Part shown: one piece after another, positions 1-8,489 of the stretch
Layout: each line of letters begins with the position of its first letter
How positions within the stretch are numbered: position 1 is the first letter of the stretch
Assembly (NCBI GenBank): GCA_027309085.1
Contig: DAIDDL010000001.1
Span: 1 to 64,000, forward strand
DNA length: 64,000 nt
From: Sulfobacillus sp.
GTDB lineage: Bacteria; Bacillota; Sulfobacillia; Sulfobacillales; Sulfobacillaceae
Direction: 5' to 3'
Made by a program: the position numbers and the translations under genes
Notes under the pieces: model-generated
What the model saw: the letters and a program-made list of their open reading frames with translations, nothing else
Told to the model about the DNA's origin: nothing
Databases searched by the model: none

Positions 1-245
1 TCAATTGTGGCGCAAAACTTTTCGATGAGGGCTTGGACGGTTTGCGAGTGCAACAGAAAGCGTCGTTTGAAATGCGCTTTCAGTTGGGAGTCCGTTGGCC
101 ATCGCCAATGCCGACGACGGCAGAACCGGTGAATTTTGACCAGGCGCGTCCAGAGGTCGCCTGCGGCTCGGCGAGTTTCCGAGGCTTTAGCCCATTCCGT
201 GGGGGACAGGGAAATACGATAGGTGACAACGGTCGTTTCTTGCAT
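1..245 (-). CDS. tnpB: IS605-family TnpB, N-terminal part (runs off the window)
   Basis: Open frame on the minus strand from an ATG at 243-245 to the window edge, about 81 residues, beginning MQETTVVTYRISLSPTEW. The text fits the N-terminal region of OrfB/TnpB (RNA-guided nuclease of IS200/IS605 elements), with the Arg/Lys-rich helix seen in such proteins (KAHFKRRFLLHSQTVQALIEK). It is divergent from the tnpA at 296, with only 50 bp between the starts, the usual head-to-head arrangement of IS605-type elements. The catalytic DED residues and zinc finger lie outside the window, so integrity cannot be judged. Confidence 0.6.
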   Translation of the reverse strand, partial: MQETTVVTYRISLSPTEWAKASETRRAAGDLWTRLVKIHRFCRRRHWRWPTDSQLKAHFKRRFLLHSQTVQALIEKFCATI

Positions 246-295
246 GGAACACCGTCTTTCTTGACGAACCGTTACGTCTATCATACGCTTGGCCT

Positions 296-712
296 ATGGC
301 CAATTCCAGCGACTACCGAACCGGCAGACATTGTGTCTTCAACCTGCATGTGCATTTGGTCTTTGTGGCCAAGTATCGGCGGTTGGTCTTCACGAAAGAA
401 ATCCTAGAGGACTTGCGGACGATCTGTTCCGACGTGTGCCAGGGCTTCGAAGCCACCTGGGAGGAATTCGACGGCGAGCGGGATCATGTGCATTTGCTGA
501 TCACATACCCGCCGAAAGTCGCGATTTCTCGAATGGTGAATAGCCTCAAGGGCGTCTCATCCCGCCTGATCCGCAAGAAACCCAACCCCACCATCGAGCG
601 AGCGCTGTGGGGCGGGAGCCTCTGGTCCCCAAGTTATTTTGCCGGGTCGGCTGGAGGAGCCCCCCTGTCGATCATCAAGCAATACATCGAGCAACAGGAA
701 ACCCCGGATTGA
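296..712 (+). CDS. tnpA: IS200/IS605 transposase TnpA (Y1 HUH)
   Basis: 138-residue protein, normal size for the single-strand Y1 transposases of IS200/IS605. The HUH metal-binding motif is H64-V65-H66 and the catalytic Tyr is Y130 in the C-terminal helix (SIIKQYIEQQ). The N-terminal CVFNLHVHLVFVAKYRR strand is the family signature. No frameshift is visible, so the protein could be active. Such enzymes cut and rejoin single-stranded DNA at subterminal hairpins. Its 3' end faces the hairpins at 711-754, the expected side of the left end, while the divergent tnpB runs off the left window edge. Confidence 0.9.
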   Translation: MANSSDYRTGRHCVFNLHVHLVFVAKYRRLVFTKEILEDLRTICSDVCQGFEATWEEFDGERDHVHLLITYPPKVAISRMVNSLKGVSSRLIRKKPNPTIERALWGGSLWSPSYFAGSAGGAPLSIIKQYIEQQETPD

Positions 713-754
713 CCCCTACGGGGTCAGCGCCTTATATCTCCGCCCTGAACGGCG
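711..754. repeat. Candidate IS605 end hairpins
   Basis: A perfect hairpin GACCCC-tac-GGGGTC (711-725) overlaps the tnpA stop codon. A second, short one (CGCC-ctgaac-GGCG, 741-754) follows and is next to GTTTTAC. IS200/IS605 ends carry small subterminal hairpins, and the tnpA 3' side normally faces the left end, so one of these is probably the end recognised by TnpA. The exact cleavage site cannot be fixed without the other end. Confidence 0.4.
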
Positions 755-825
755 AAGTTTTACGGCGCATCTGATAAAATAGCGGCGGCACACCTTTTGG
801 GTTACCGATGGGGAAGAAGGCCGCT

Positions 826-858
826 TGAGGTGTGCTCTCCCGATGAGAGCACACCTCA
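826..858. terminator. Perfect 14-bp hairpin
   Basis: Arms TGAGGTGTGCTCTC (826-839) and GAGAGCACACCTCA (845-858) are exact complements around a 5-nt loop. There is no T-run on either side. It sits between the IS element and the MetE-like gene and could be a bidirectional terminator or the scar of an element end. Confidence 0.45.
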
Positions 859-1062
859 CCCATTCCACCTTCACCGGGGGGCCGCCACTTGACCGGTGTT
901 GGTGCGGCTGCCGGTCTGTGATTAAAAATTGGCGGTCAGGCTGAGCAGTTGCAAAGGCATGGCAAGAAGCCTATCATATCCCTATTGTTGTCTGAGGGGG
1001 CCGCGTGGATGCCCGTCCCAGACAAATGATTATGAGCAAGAAGAGGAAGAAGGCGGAGGAAC

Positions 1063-2184
1063 ATGACTGACGGGTCGGGGCACTCTCAGTGGCGCCAAGA
1101 GCCGCCCTTTAGGGCTGACCAGGTGGGAAGCCTGCTGCGGACGGACCGCATAAAGCAGGCGCGGCAGCAGCGGGCGGCGGGCGCTTTGACGGCGGAACAA
1201 CTGCGCCGAATTGAAGACGAAGAAATCACCAGGATTGTGGAGCTTCAAAAAGCTGTGGGACTGCAAGCGGTAACAGATGGTGAATTTCGCCGGGCTTGGT
1301 GGCATTTTGACTTTCTGGAAAATCTGGTGGGAGTTCAAGGATCTGACAGTGGTTCGGGGATTCAGTTCCACCAGACCCAAACCAAGTCGCGTTCCATCAA
1401 AATCGTCGGAAAACTTGATTTTGGGGACCACCCCATGCTGCAGGATTTCGCGTTTCTCCGGAGCGTTGCCGGGTCCCACACGGCGAAAATGACTATTCCA
1501 AGTCCCAGCATGCTGCATTTCCGGGGCGTAATGGACCAGACCGTATATGGCGATGAAGACGAGTTCTTCAGCGATTTGGCGAGCGCCTACCGCAAGGCGA
1601 TTCAGGCTTTTTATGATGCCGGCTGCCGGTATCTGCAACTGGACGATACGGCCTGGGCTTACCTCTGTTCCGATGAACAGAAAGAAGAATTAGCAGCCCG
1701 GGGACTCCATCCGGACAAATTGCAGAAGCAGTACGCCCAGACGATTAACCAGGCCGTGGCCCAAAAGCCTAGTGATATGAAAATTACCATGCATATTTGT
1801 CGGGGAAACTTCCGCTCGACATGGATCGCATCAGGCGGATACGAACCCGTTGCCGAAACGCTGTTTGACGGGCTGAATATTGACGGCTTTTTCCTTGAGT
1901 ATGATTCAGACCGTGCTGGGGGATTCGAGCCTCTGCGGTTCGTACACCGACCCGATCTCCAAATTGTGCTGGGTCTCATCACCACGAAGTTCGGCGATTT
2001 GGAAAAAGTGGAGGATATCAAGCACCGCATTGACGAGGCGGCGCATTATGTCGATATGGACCAGCTATGCCTCAGCCCGCAGTGTGGTTTTGCCTCGACG
2101 GAAGAGGGCAATCTGCTGACTGAAAACCAGCAGTGGGACAAGCTCCGCCGCGTCGTGGATATCGCCCACCAAGTCTGGGACTGA
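1063..2184 (+). CDS. Cobalamin-independent methionine synthase family protein (MetE C-terminal domain, YxjG/YxjH type)
   Basis: 373-residue single-domain protein of the UROD/MetE barrel family (COG0620), resembling Bacillus YxjG/YxjH. The zinc ligands of MetE-type methyltransferases are all present: H244 and C246 in TMHICRGN, E279 in FFLEYDSD and C341 in SPQCGFAS. It should therefore bind a thiol substrate such as homocysteine. The N-terminal half of classical MetE is absent, as in YxjG/YxjH. Start ATG 1063 has GGAGG at 1055-1059. I see no S-box or T-box upstream. It stands alone and is followed by the hairpin at 2250. The methyl donor cannot be told from the sequence. Confidence 0.88.
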   Translation: MTDGSGHSQWRQEPPFRADQVGSLLRTDRIKQARQQRAAGALTAEQLRRIEDEEITRIVELQKAVGLQAVTDGEFRRAWWHFDFLENLVGVQGSDSGSGIQFHQTQTKSRSIKIVGKLDFGDHPMLQDFAFLRSVAGSHTAKMTIPSPSMLHFRGVMDQTVYGDEDEFFSDLASAYRKAIQAFYDAGCRYLQLDDTAWAYLCSDEQKEELAARGLHPDKLQKQYAQTINQAVAQKPSDMKITMHICRGNFRSTWIASGGYEPVAETLFDGLNIDGFFLEYDSDRAGGFEPLRFVHRPDLQIVLGLITTKFGDLEKVEDIKHRIDEAAHYVDMDQLCLSPQCGFASTEEGNLLTENQQWDKLRRVVDIAHQVWD

Positions 2185-2249
2185 ACACACAGATGCCAAC
2201 CCCCTGACGGGATTTTAGGTATTATTGCGGCAGGGCTTACTAGACGTCG

Positions 2250-2281
2250 AAGGCATACTCTTCCTTTGAAGGGTATGCCTT
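2250..2281. terminator. Bidirectional terminator-like hairpin
   Basis: Arms AAGGCATAC-t-CTTC and GAAG-g-GTATGCCTT around a 4-nt loop, located between the convergent MetE-like and thioesterase genes. The stem is long but the T-tract is poor. Confidence 0.6.
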
Positions 2282-2307
2282 AGGGCATGGCGTCCGAAAT
2301 ATCGGTT

Positions 2308-2790
2308 TTAGATTCCTTTGATCATGGAGTCGGGGGCCAGCACTAAGATGGCTTCTCCCTTAACGCACAATTGCCCATCAGCCCACAACTCACTATTCAG
2401 GATGACTTTTTTTCGGCCAATTTCGCTGACCCGCCCCACGACGCTGAGCAGGGGTCCTAGAGGCGTCGGCTTGAGATAGTCAACCTTGAGCGAGGCGGTG
2501 ACGCACCGGGGAACGGGGGCTGACTCGCCCAGTTCATGTCCGTCGCGGCGGTAGAAGGCCAAGGAGGCGGAACCCGTACTGTGGCAGTCGATGAGCGATG
2601 CGAGCAATCCTCCGTAGACGAATCCTGGGATCGCCATTTGTTCCGGCTGTGGACGGTATTCCGTTAATGTGGTGTCCCCATTCCACCTTGTCTGGAAGTG
2701 GTGGCCCGAAGGATTCAGGCGGCCACAGCCGAAACACCATGAAAAATCCTCGGGATAAAAGTCTTGCACGGCTAATAAGTTGTTTGACAT
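2308..2790 (-). CDS. PaaI/hotdog-fold thioesterase family protein
   Basis: 160-residue protein with the hotdog acyl-CoA thioesterase pattern: an N-terminal CFGCGRLNPSGHHF segment, then PGFVYGGLLASLIDCHSTGSA (the hotdog helix, residues about 56-76) and a C-terminal beta region (TASLKVDYLKPTPLGPLL). The CFGCG...NP..G opening is typical of a subgroup annotated as PaaI-family thioesterases. ATG at 2790 has a purine-rich AGGGGGAA upstream. Monocistronic on the minus strand and convergent with the MetE-like gene. The substrate is unknown. Confidence 0.75.
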   Translation of the reverse strand: MSNNLLAVQDFYPEDFSWCFGCGRLNPSGHHFQTRWNGDTTLTEYRPQPEQMAIPGFVYGGLLASLIDCHSTGSASLAFYRRDGHELGESAPVPRCVTASLKVDYLKPTPLGPLLSVVGRVSEIGRKKVILNSELWADGQLCVKGEAILVLAPDSMIKGI

Positions 2791-2944
2791 GGTCAGGTTC
2801 CCCCTTAATGAGCATCCCGCTGCGCGGGGGTGTTGTGAGTTGGATCCCAGAATTGCGTCGCTCGGCTGGGCTAAGCCTATGTTGCTTAATCCGAACCAGG
2901 CCGAATATTTTCATTGTAGAGCAAATATTGGCGATGTACAGTCC

Positions 2945-3088
2945 TCAGCGGGGATCGTCTCGGAAGAACTGATGTGTCATAAGGACACCGATCGCGAAGT
3001 TTATGACGCCATCACCTACCCATAGATCAGACACATGGGATGGCTTTCGTCCGATTGCGAGACACCGCATCCCGAATTCCTTGAACAT
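2945..3088 (-). pseudogene. Fragment of a glyoxalase/VOC-fold protein
   Basis: A 47-codon frame (MFKEFGMRCLAIGRKP to FRDDPR) reads like the middle of a vicinal-oxygen-chelate protein, with an FGM turn followed by SDLWVGDGVINFAIG, which resembles the family pattern (..lsDG.inlAil). Neither a full N-terminal nor a C-terminal half is present. It lies just upstream of the thioesterase on the same strand. Recognition is by eye only. Confidence 0.35.
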
Positions 3089-3350
3089 AATACCCGCGCG
3101 TTCGCCGTCTTAGGCGATAGACAGTCCGAATCGATGCTTTGGGGGAGGTCTAGGATAAGACTGGCGCGGCGGTCGTAACACCACGAACTTCTGAGGACCT
3201 CCGAGCCTCGCCGCTTCAACCCGTCAAAGTCAGGCGGCGGCAAGGCTCATGGGAATCGTGCAGGGCTTGCAATGCCGCGTAGAGGAATAAGTTGTCTCTG
3301 GGTCACCTTATCGCTTTGGCCCCGCTTCACGGACAGATCACCAAATTTCC

Positions 3351-4556
3351 TCAGAGCGGCGCCCCCAGCCCGTTAGACAGCTGAAAGAAGTCGTGCAGCG
3401 CATTAACGGTCCGAACTCCTTGCTCCTCATCCACCAGCAGCGAGATGGTGTAAAGAGAGTCAGAGGTCTGAAGAATCGGGATGGCGGCACGGGCCAGCGC
3501 TTCCGTAATCTGAAGCATGACGCCCGGCCATTCGCTGATGGCCTCGCCCACCGCAGTAACCTTGGTAACCGGGTCCTTGATTTCCCAATGCAGGGGCAGT
3601 ACCGTCAACAACATTTCCACCTGAGGACGAAAACGTCCCTCGATGACACAATAAAAATCTCTTCCAAACAGATTTATCATGTCAATCGTAATTCCAGCCG
3701 CACTCAGCCCATCGAGGACCATGCGGATGGGGTCTGGATTGTCGGCGTGCACCGCGAGAGAGATGAGGCCCGTCTGGTGCGCGATGCCGGTAACGGCCTT
3801 CTCCTGTTGGTGGAGGAGCGGTCGCCGACGTTGGCGGATCATGGTTCCTCCGCGGCCATCAAACGTTGACAGTACGCGCACCGGCACTTGGTGGGTCAAA
3901 GCTTCGGACACCGCCCGGGGATGGATGACTTTGGCCCCCGCTACAGCCATTTCGAGCACTTCGTGATAGGCGACCTCCGGTAAAATTGCGGCCGTTGCCA
4001 CTACCCGGGGATCCGCTGTAAAAATCCCGGGAACATCGGTATAGATATCAACCGGGTAGCCGAGTGCTGCGCCCAAGACAACTGCCGAGGTATCCGATCC
4101 GCCTCGGCCCAATGTCGTTGGCTCGCGCAGGGCCGTCTCGCCTTGGAATCCCGCGATGACCGCAACGCATCCCTTCTCCCACACCGCTTGCACGCGGTCA
4201 GGGACAACCGCCGTCACTTCGGCCCGTCCAAAGTCATCGGTCGTGCGGATTCCTGCCTGGGCGCCCGTCAGCGCTTCCGCTGGAATCCCCTGACTGGCCA
4301 ACTCTCCGCTCAATGTGACGGCCGCGATAGTTTCCCCACAGGTCAGCAGCAGATCCCGTTCCCGGGCGCTTATCCCCGCGTCCTGCACTAGGCCTAAGAG
4401 ACTGTCGGTGGCATACGGGGAGCCAATGCGTCCCATTGCTGAGACTACCACGGCAACCTCCGGATCGCTCCGCCATTCCTGTGCAATCTTGGCAATGACC
4501 AAGGCCCGCGTCTGGGCCGTCGCCATTGACGTTCCACCAAATTTCAATACGCGCAC
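3351..4556 (-). CDS. lysC: Aspartate kinase
   Basis: 401-residue aspartokinase, first step of the lysine/threonine/methionine pathway (aspartate to aspartyl phosphate). The N-terminal KFGGTSMAT motif (residues 5-13) and TLGRGGSDTSAV (about 147-158) form the amino-acid kinase site. The C-terminal part from about residue 260 (GLISLAVHADNPDPIRMVLD and VTAVGEAISEWPGVMLQITEAL) is the tandem ACT regulatory domain. The start is GTG 4556, with AAAGGA about 14 nt upstream. No lysine riboswitch could be made out. It is an orphan here, without asd or dap genes. Closely related to LysC/DapG-type single-function enzymes. Confidence 0.93.
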   Translation of the reverse strand: MRVLKFGGTSMATAQTRALVIAKIAQEWRSDPEVAVVVSAMGRIGSPYATDSLLGLVQDAGISARERDLLLTCGETIAAVTLSGELASQGIPAEALTGAQAGIRTTDDFGRAEVTAVVPDRVQAVWEKGCVAVIAGFQGETALREPTTLGRGGSDTSAVVLGAALGYPVDIYTDVPGIFTADPRVVATAAILPEVAYHEVLEMAVAGAKVIHPRAVSEALTHQVPVRVLSTFDGRGGTMIRQRRRPLLHQQEKAVTGIAHQTGLISLAVHADNPDPIRMVLDGLSAAGITIDMINLFGRDFYCVIEGRFRPQVEMLLTVLPLHWEIKDPVTKVTAVGEAISEWPGVMLQITEALARAAIPILQTSDSLYTISLLVDEEQGVRTVNALHDFFQLSNGLGAPL

Positions 4557-5234
4557 CGGTTAGCTGCATCCTTTCTCGCACCGTTTCGTGCTCCATCATC
4601 AGTAATGGCTTTGGGCCGGGTAATAAGGGTCATTCTCTGGCCGGAGAACCCCAGCGCAAGTACCCCGTTAATTCCCATGGGTCCACGTTCCGTGAATTTA
4701 AAAGGCTCTACAAATGTCTGCGTACAGAATTTCCATAGGCGTTCGACAAATAACTTTCGCTGGCCATCACCGTGTTCAATACCATCACAAAACGAGGAAA
4801 CACACCGAGAGGAAAAAGCTGGGGCGCGGTTGCGAATGGCTACGGACCATAAGTCAACCAGGCCTAAGCGCTCCTCTCAGCGAATGGGAGACGTCAAATG
4901 GTACAGAAATGGTGAAAGGCAACGAAAGTACTCTCAGCCGCATTCGGGCATGATACTAGATTCCCTTCTTGACCAACGGTTCCTCGCTATTATTATACAT
5001 TTATGAAAACTCACCGCAACCACATCATGTTGTGAGCTTTTTGCTTTGTGTTCTTCGATAGCCCTGTGGATAACTACGAGAAGAATGAAAGCTCTATTTT
5101 CTGGGCTCCCGGACACCTTAGCAGGAGGCTGATTGGCGCCACCGGGATTCACCCAGCTGCGCTGACACTTTGGCCCAGCGGTCACGAGTGGCCTGCTGGA
5201 GGCATATACTCCCGTAAGGGAAGGAGCTACCACT
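4557..5234. other. Intergenic region without recognised gene
   Basis: Holds the divergent promoters of aspartokinase (minus) and the small membrane protein (plus). A weak stem followed by TTTTTGCTTT lies near 5005-5047. Short frames on both strands have no coding look. No riboswitch class was recognised. Confidence 0.5.
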
Positions 5235-5591
5235 ATGCGCGTTGCGGCCTTTATTCTAGGATTAATAGCTGGATTAAGTGGATTCATTGTCATGATATTC
5301 GAGGCTAGCGTTGGTGGGTTGGACAATGCGGTCAATCACACGACTGGCGGTCTCGAAGGGTTGGCAGCGCTGGTGCTCATTGCTAGCATTGTCGCTATAG
5401 TGGGCGGGGCATTCATGTTGACGCAGCCTAAAATGGGAGCATGGCTGACGCTCATTGCTATGGTTCTAGGATTCATCGGCAGTTCGGCATTTTGGATCTT
5501 CTCGGGAATCTTGTTATTGGCCGCGACCCTCTTAGGGTTTGCCGGGAGCCATCGCCCTAAAGTCTCGTCTGCCGAAGCGCAAGATAGGTAG
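5235..5591 (+). CDS. Small four-helix membrane protein
   Basis: 118 residues with four hydrophobic segments at about 3-23, 43-65, 68-86 and 88-105, separated by short loops, plus a polar C-terminal tail. It resembles DUF4064-type small membrane proteins, but no motif proves this. ATG 5235 is preceded by AAGGAG (5221-5226). A weak G/T-rich terminator-like stretch (GAGGGTTTTTTT) follows the stop. Function unknown. Confidence 0.65.
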   Translation: MRVAAFILGLIAGLSGFIVMIFEASVGGLDNAVNHTTGGLEGLAALVLIASIVAIVGGAFMLTQPKMGAWLTLIAMVLGFIGSSAFWIFSGILLLAATLLGFAGSHRPKVSSAEAQDR

Positions 5592-5658
5592 AGCCGCGGT
5601 TTCTCTCTGGCCCCCGCCATGTGAGGGTTTTTTTGCATACGCGAAAGGTGGCGCATCC

Positions 5659-5946
5659 ATGCTCCAACTCATCGTCTTGCATCCTCATCGGAATATGTGC
5701 AGGGAAATTACGCATTGGGGCCGAACGTCTGTAACAACCGTTCACACGGTCGAAGAATGGGTTGACCTTATGGGACCTGAGGAAACGGCAGTGCGGGGGC
5801 TGTGGGAGCAGATTGCCGCGGCCGGGTCGTATTGGCGCCTTGCTGGGCAACCCTACTATCCGGTCTGGTTGGGCATGCATGGCGGCATGGACGCGGTGCC
5901 CGAAAATAGCCCGACGGCGGACTGGGTCTGGGTCAAAGATTCGTAG
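5659..5946 (+). CDS. Hypothetical protein
   Basis: 95-residue frame starting MLQLIVLHPHRNMC at ATG 5659, with AAAGGTGG upstream. A longer frame from 5539 overlaps the preceding gene and is not preferred. The sequence has no membrane segment and many Trp and Gly near the C-terminus (YWRLAGQPYYPVWLG). No family recognised. Codon use looks ordinary. Confidence 0.4.
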   Translation: MLQLIVLHPHRNMCREITHWGRTSVTTVHTVEEWVDLMGPEETAVRGLWEQIAAAGSYWRLAGQPYYPVWLGMHGGMDAVPENSPTADWVWVKDS

Positions 5947-6497
5947 CTTGCGACGGCGAAATGACGACGCGGGAATCAAAGCGGAGCCGTTCGTCTGTTG
6001 CAAGCCTTTTCGTGCAAATGGAAGAATCCCGCCAGCGAATCTAACCGCTTAATTCATTCCATTCGGTCCATCCAGTACGCCTCGGTCAGTCCGTTCCGGC
6101 TGCGCGGGGATGGGGGTGAAATCCCTGGTGAAGTCCCTGCGCCATGCCCAGGTAGGCGAATGTCCCACTGTCTATCCGTCAGACCGCGTTCGACTTGCTT
6201 GTAATCCGAACTCTATGTGGTTGTCAGTGTCCATACCAGCAGTTGTTGGCCGGCGATAGATGATAAAAATTGCAGACGCCAAAACCAACGATAATTCGTC
6301 GGAACCTAACATCTTGGAATCAATACCAATTTAATTCCACCACCGACCGATTGTGCGCAAAAAAAATAAACCAGAATCTATTCCAAACTGGAATAAAATC
6401 CGGATAATCTTCAAACCCTTGCTGTGTCTCAAATGACCATGCGGTTTTCAAGAATTCGCAAAGCCCGGGAAATGCCGTGTCGTGCGGTCATTTGGGG
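5947..6497. other. Gene-free stretch at island border
   Basis: No convincing coding frame. Contains a short inverted repeat TATTCCA-aac-TGGAATA near 6379-6395 in an AT-rich patch. GGTGAAATCC near 6115 resembles a B12-box but the rest of a cobalamin riboswitch is not there. Confidence 0.4.
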
Positions 6498-6732
6498 TCA
6501 CTGTGCGTCTCTACTGCGGGCAGTCGAGGCGTCTGGATCTGGCTTGGCGTACGGCGCAAGGCGTGGGGCCAACACGCTATCCATAGCCGCGCCCGCCGTG
6601 TCTTGTATGCGGTTAGACAGATGCGAATAGATATCCGACGTCACGCGAATAGACGAATGTCCCACGTGCTTCTGTATAGTCGTGAGATGAACATCCATTT
6701 CTAGCATCATCGTGGCGTAGGTGTGTCTTAGG

Positions 6733-7214
6733 AAATCCAAACGTTTGGATTTCCTCCGTTATCCAAACCTAAATAAAATCCCAAGGATGCCAGGCGGTTA
6801 TTGCAGGTTTCTGGGCTGCAGCATCAGCCATTGCAGCCATTCTTCGATGATTGTTCGGCTGAAACATCGCTTGTTGCGCCTCCAGAAACCCGACATATAA
6901 GGCGAGGGCAAGGACGGGATGAATATTGTGCAGATTTCCTTTCTCCTCGGACATGAACAACTCCAGACAACGATGGTGTATCTCGACATTACCCTCGAGC
7001 AGGAATTAAAAGCCCTGGCAACCCTGGAAGATGAGGAGGACCGAACCGTATCAAAGAAATGGAAAAAATGGGACAGGGGGCCTAGCGGAATTCTGTGGAG
7101 TGAAATCAATGAAAAAGTGAAGAAAAAACCCCCACCTTTTCATGGTGCAATGGCGGCGATTCCAGCGTTTTGTGAAAAAAGGTGGGGATTTTATTTAGGT
7201 TGGGATAACTTAGG
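6733..7214. mobile_element. 482-bp insertion with inverted-repeat ends inside the integrase
   Basis: Near-perfect 25-bp inverted repeats lie at 6758-6782 and 7185-7209 (one mismatch; shared core AACCTAAATAAAATCCC). A direct repeat CTTAGG occurs at 6727-6732 and 7209-7214. Removing 6733-7214 exactly restores the integrase reading frame (PHD-LRHTY). A 24-bp perfect palindrome (6731-6754) lies at the left end, and a second internal inverted repeat (CCCCACCTTTT near 7130 and its complement near 7180) at the right. No transposase is encoded. Best read as a non-autonomous insertion element or a deletion derivative. The family is not recognised. Confidence 0.7.
6919..7060 (+). pseudogene. C-terminal fragment of another tyrosine recombinase
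   Basis: Reads MNIVQISFLLGHEQLQTTMVYLDITLEQ, the LLGH...T..YL block that ends transposon/phage tyrosine recombinases (His and Tyr of the active site). An RH pair in another frame just upstream (6890s) suggests a frameshifted continuation. It lies inside the 482-bp insertion, on the opposite strand to the disrupted integrase, so it came with the insertion. Confidence 0.55.
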
Positions 7215-7826
7215 TCATGGGGTATAAAGGGCGCCGGAATGTGGGCCATTTTGCCCAAGCGGTGCAAGCTGCGACGCACGTTAGCAGCGGATAGCGGATG
7301 CCCCGTGCCGGTAGTAAAGACATAGTCCGGGTCAGACAGCCACTCGGGAGAGCGGGCCCGCAAGGCCCGCTGAGCCGTTCGGTGCTCCTCCAAAACGGGT
7401 ATGACGGTAGCAGGGAAGGAGACACGCTGTTGCGAATGCGCTTTGGGTGGGCGCAACATCCCCAAAGGACTTAAGGTCCGTTGCACGGCCAGGCTGTGGT
7501 GCTTCCAGTCGATGTCGCCCCAAAAGAGGCCCAAGGCTTCGCCTAATCGCAGCCCGGTGAGAGCATGCTGCGCATCTTGCTCGGCGGCGTCGAGGAAGGC
7601 CTGCAAGGTATCAGGGGAAGGCTGTCATCCTCTGCTGTGGTCTCGCCGGATTGCTGCGTCAGCGGATATTTCTCACGGTAGACGGCACGCGGCGGTTTGG
7701 CCCGGTCCGCAGGATTTTGGGTCAGCAAGTCCCTGTACCAGGCGAAGGCGCAAGGCAAGGGACGGGTGGAGGCGGGGTAGATGAACGATCGGGTGCAAGA
7801 AATTCGCAGAACCTCAGGACCATGCT

Positions 7827-8174
7827 TCAGGGATGCTTTTGATCTAGTTCCTGTTTCGCGTCCCGGTTAATCCGTTCGGCAACCCACGCATTTAAACTTT
7901 TTTCTGCCTGCTGGGCCGCCAGCACCGCCAGGCGATGTTGATCGGGACTGCGGCGCACCACGAATTTCCCGGAATACGGAGGATCAGGTTTTTCCCCACG
8001 CTGCACACAAAATGCTAAGTAGTCCTCAATGGAGTCATGAAAAGCTCGATGGAGCTCTTCAACGGATTGCCCTTGAAACGTAATGACATCTCGGGTATTC
8101 AGCACCTCCCCATGGAATAGGTCGTTTTCGTCATCGAACGCAACCCGTGCGAGATAGCCTTTATACTGCATCAT
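7827..8174 (-). CDS. hicB: HicB-family antitoxin
   Basis: 115 residues: an N-terminal partial RNase H fold (YKGYLARVAFDDENDLFHGEVLNTRDVITFQG) and a C-terminal ribbon-helix-helix segment (SPDQHRLAVLAAQQAEKSLNAWVAERI, about 77-103) for DNA binding. This is the usual HicB layout. It starts 6 nt after the stop of hicA, so the two are co-transcribed with the toxin first. HicB neutralises HicA and represses the operon. No lesion is visible, unlike most neighbours. Confidence 0.85.
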   Translation of the reverse strand: MMQYKGYLARVAFDDENDLFHGEVLNTRDVITFQGQSVEELHRAFHDSIEDYLAFCVQRGEKPDPPYSGKFVVRRSPDQHRLAVLAAQQAEKSLNAWVAERINRDAKQELDQKHP

Positions 8175-8180
8175 TTGGTA

Positions 8181-8426
8181 TCACCCCGGCTCCGCGAGAA
8201 ATCGTCTCATGGATTTGATGGCTCCTTTATCTGTTTCCGGGCGAAGATGTGGTCGATGGAAAACCGCTCGCACGCCATTCAGCGCCACGCGAATGCGCGA
8301 TCCTTGTCCTTCGGTAATTTCTGCTCCACAAGCGCGTAACAAGGATTCAATATCGGCCCACAGAATGTTTGACCGCGCAGGGTCATCAAAGATCTTCTGC
8401 AAGATACGCCGTTGTTGGGAGTTCAT
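8181..8426 (-). CDS. hicA: HicA-family mRNA interferase toxin
   Basis: 81-residue double-stranded-RNA-binding-like toxin. The pattern WADIESLLRACGAEITEGQGSRIRVALNGVRAVFHRPH and the C-terminal KGAIKSMRRFL match HicA, which cleaves mRNA. The GSR strand and the FHRPH segment are conserved. First gene of a hicA-hicB operon on the minus strand. ATG at 8426; the upstream patch near 8434-8460 would hold the promoter. The gene looks intact. Confidence 0.85.
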   Translation of the reverse strand: MNSQQRRILQKIFDDPARSNILWADIESLLRACGAEITEGQGSRIRVALNGVRAVFHRPHLRPETDKGAIKSMRRFLAEPG

Positions 8427-8489
8427 GCTTCTATAGTATGACCAAACAGTATCACTTTATCATGTTCCGTCAGATTTAATTGTATCCAC

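Larger units (their letters stand above)
6498..7758 (-). pseudogene. Phage-type tyrosine integrase, decayed and interrupted
   Basis: Pieces of one tyrosine recombinase are spread over several frames on the minus strand. These are AWYRDLLTQNPADRAKPPRAV (from 7758), then after a frameshift near 7615 a central part with TGLRLGEALGLFWGDIDW (catalytic Arg region), and finally LRHTYATMMLEMDV...GHSSIRVTSDIYSHLS (His-x-x-Arg, His and Tyr region, ending 6498). About six residues before TGLRLGEA are missing compared with the related integrase at 13.4 kb. The gene is cut between PHDL and RHTYA by the 482-bp insertion at 6733-7214. The N-terminal arm-binding domain is absent. Not functional. Confidence 0.8.

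Noticed and set aside
4557-4800. Lysine riboswitch or T-box before aspartokinase
   Set aside because: No conserved core or specifier structure could be matched by eye.
6100-6180. Cobalamin-riboswitch-like GGTGAAATCC
   Set aside because: Only the box itself fits; the CCCGCxACTGT part and a downstream cobalamin gene are missing.
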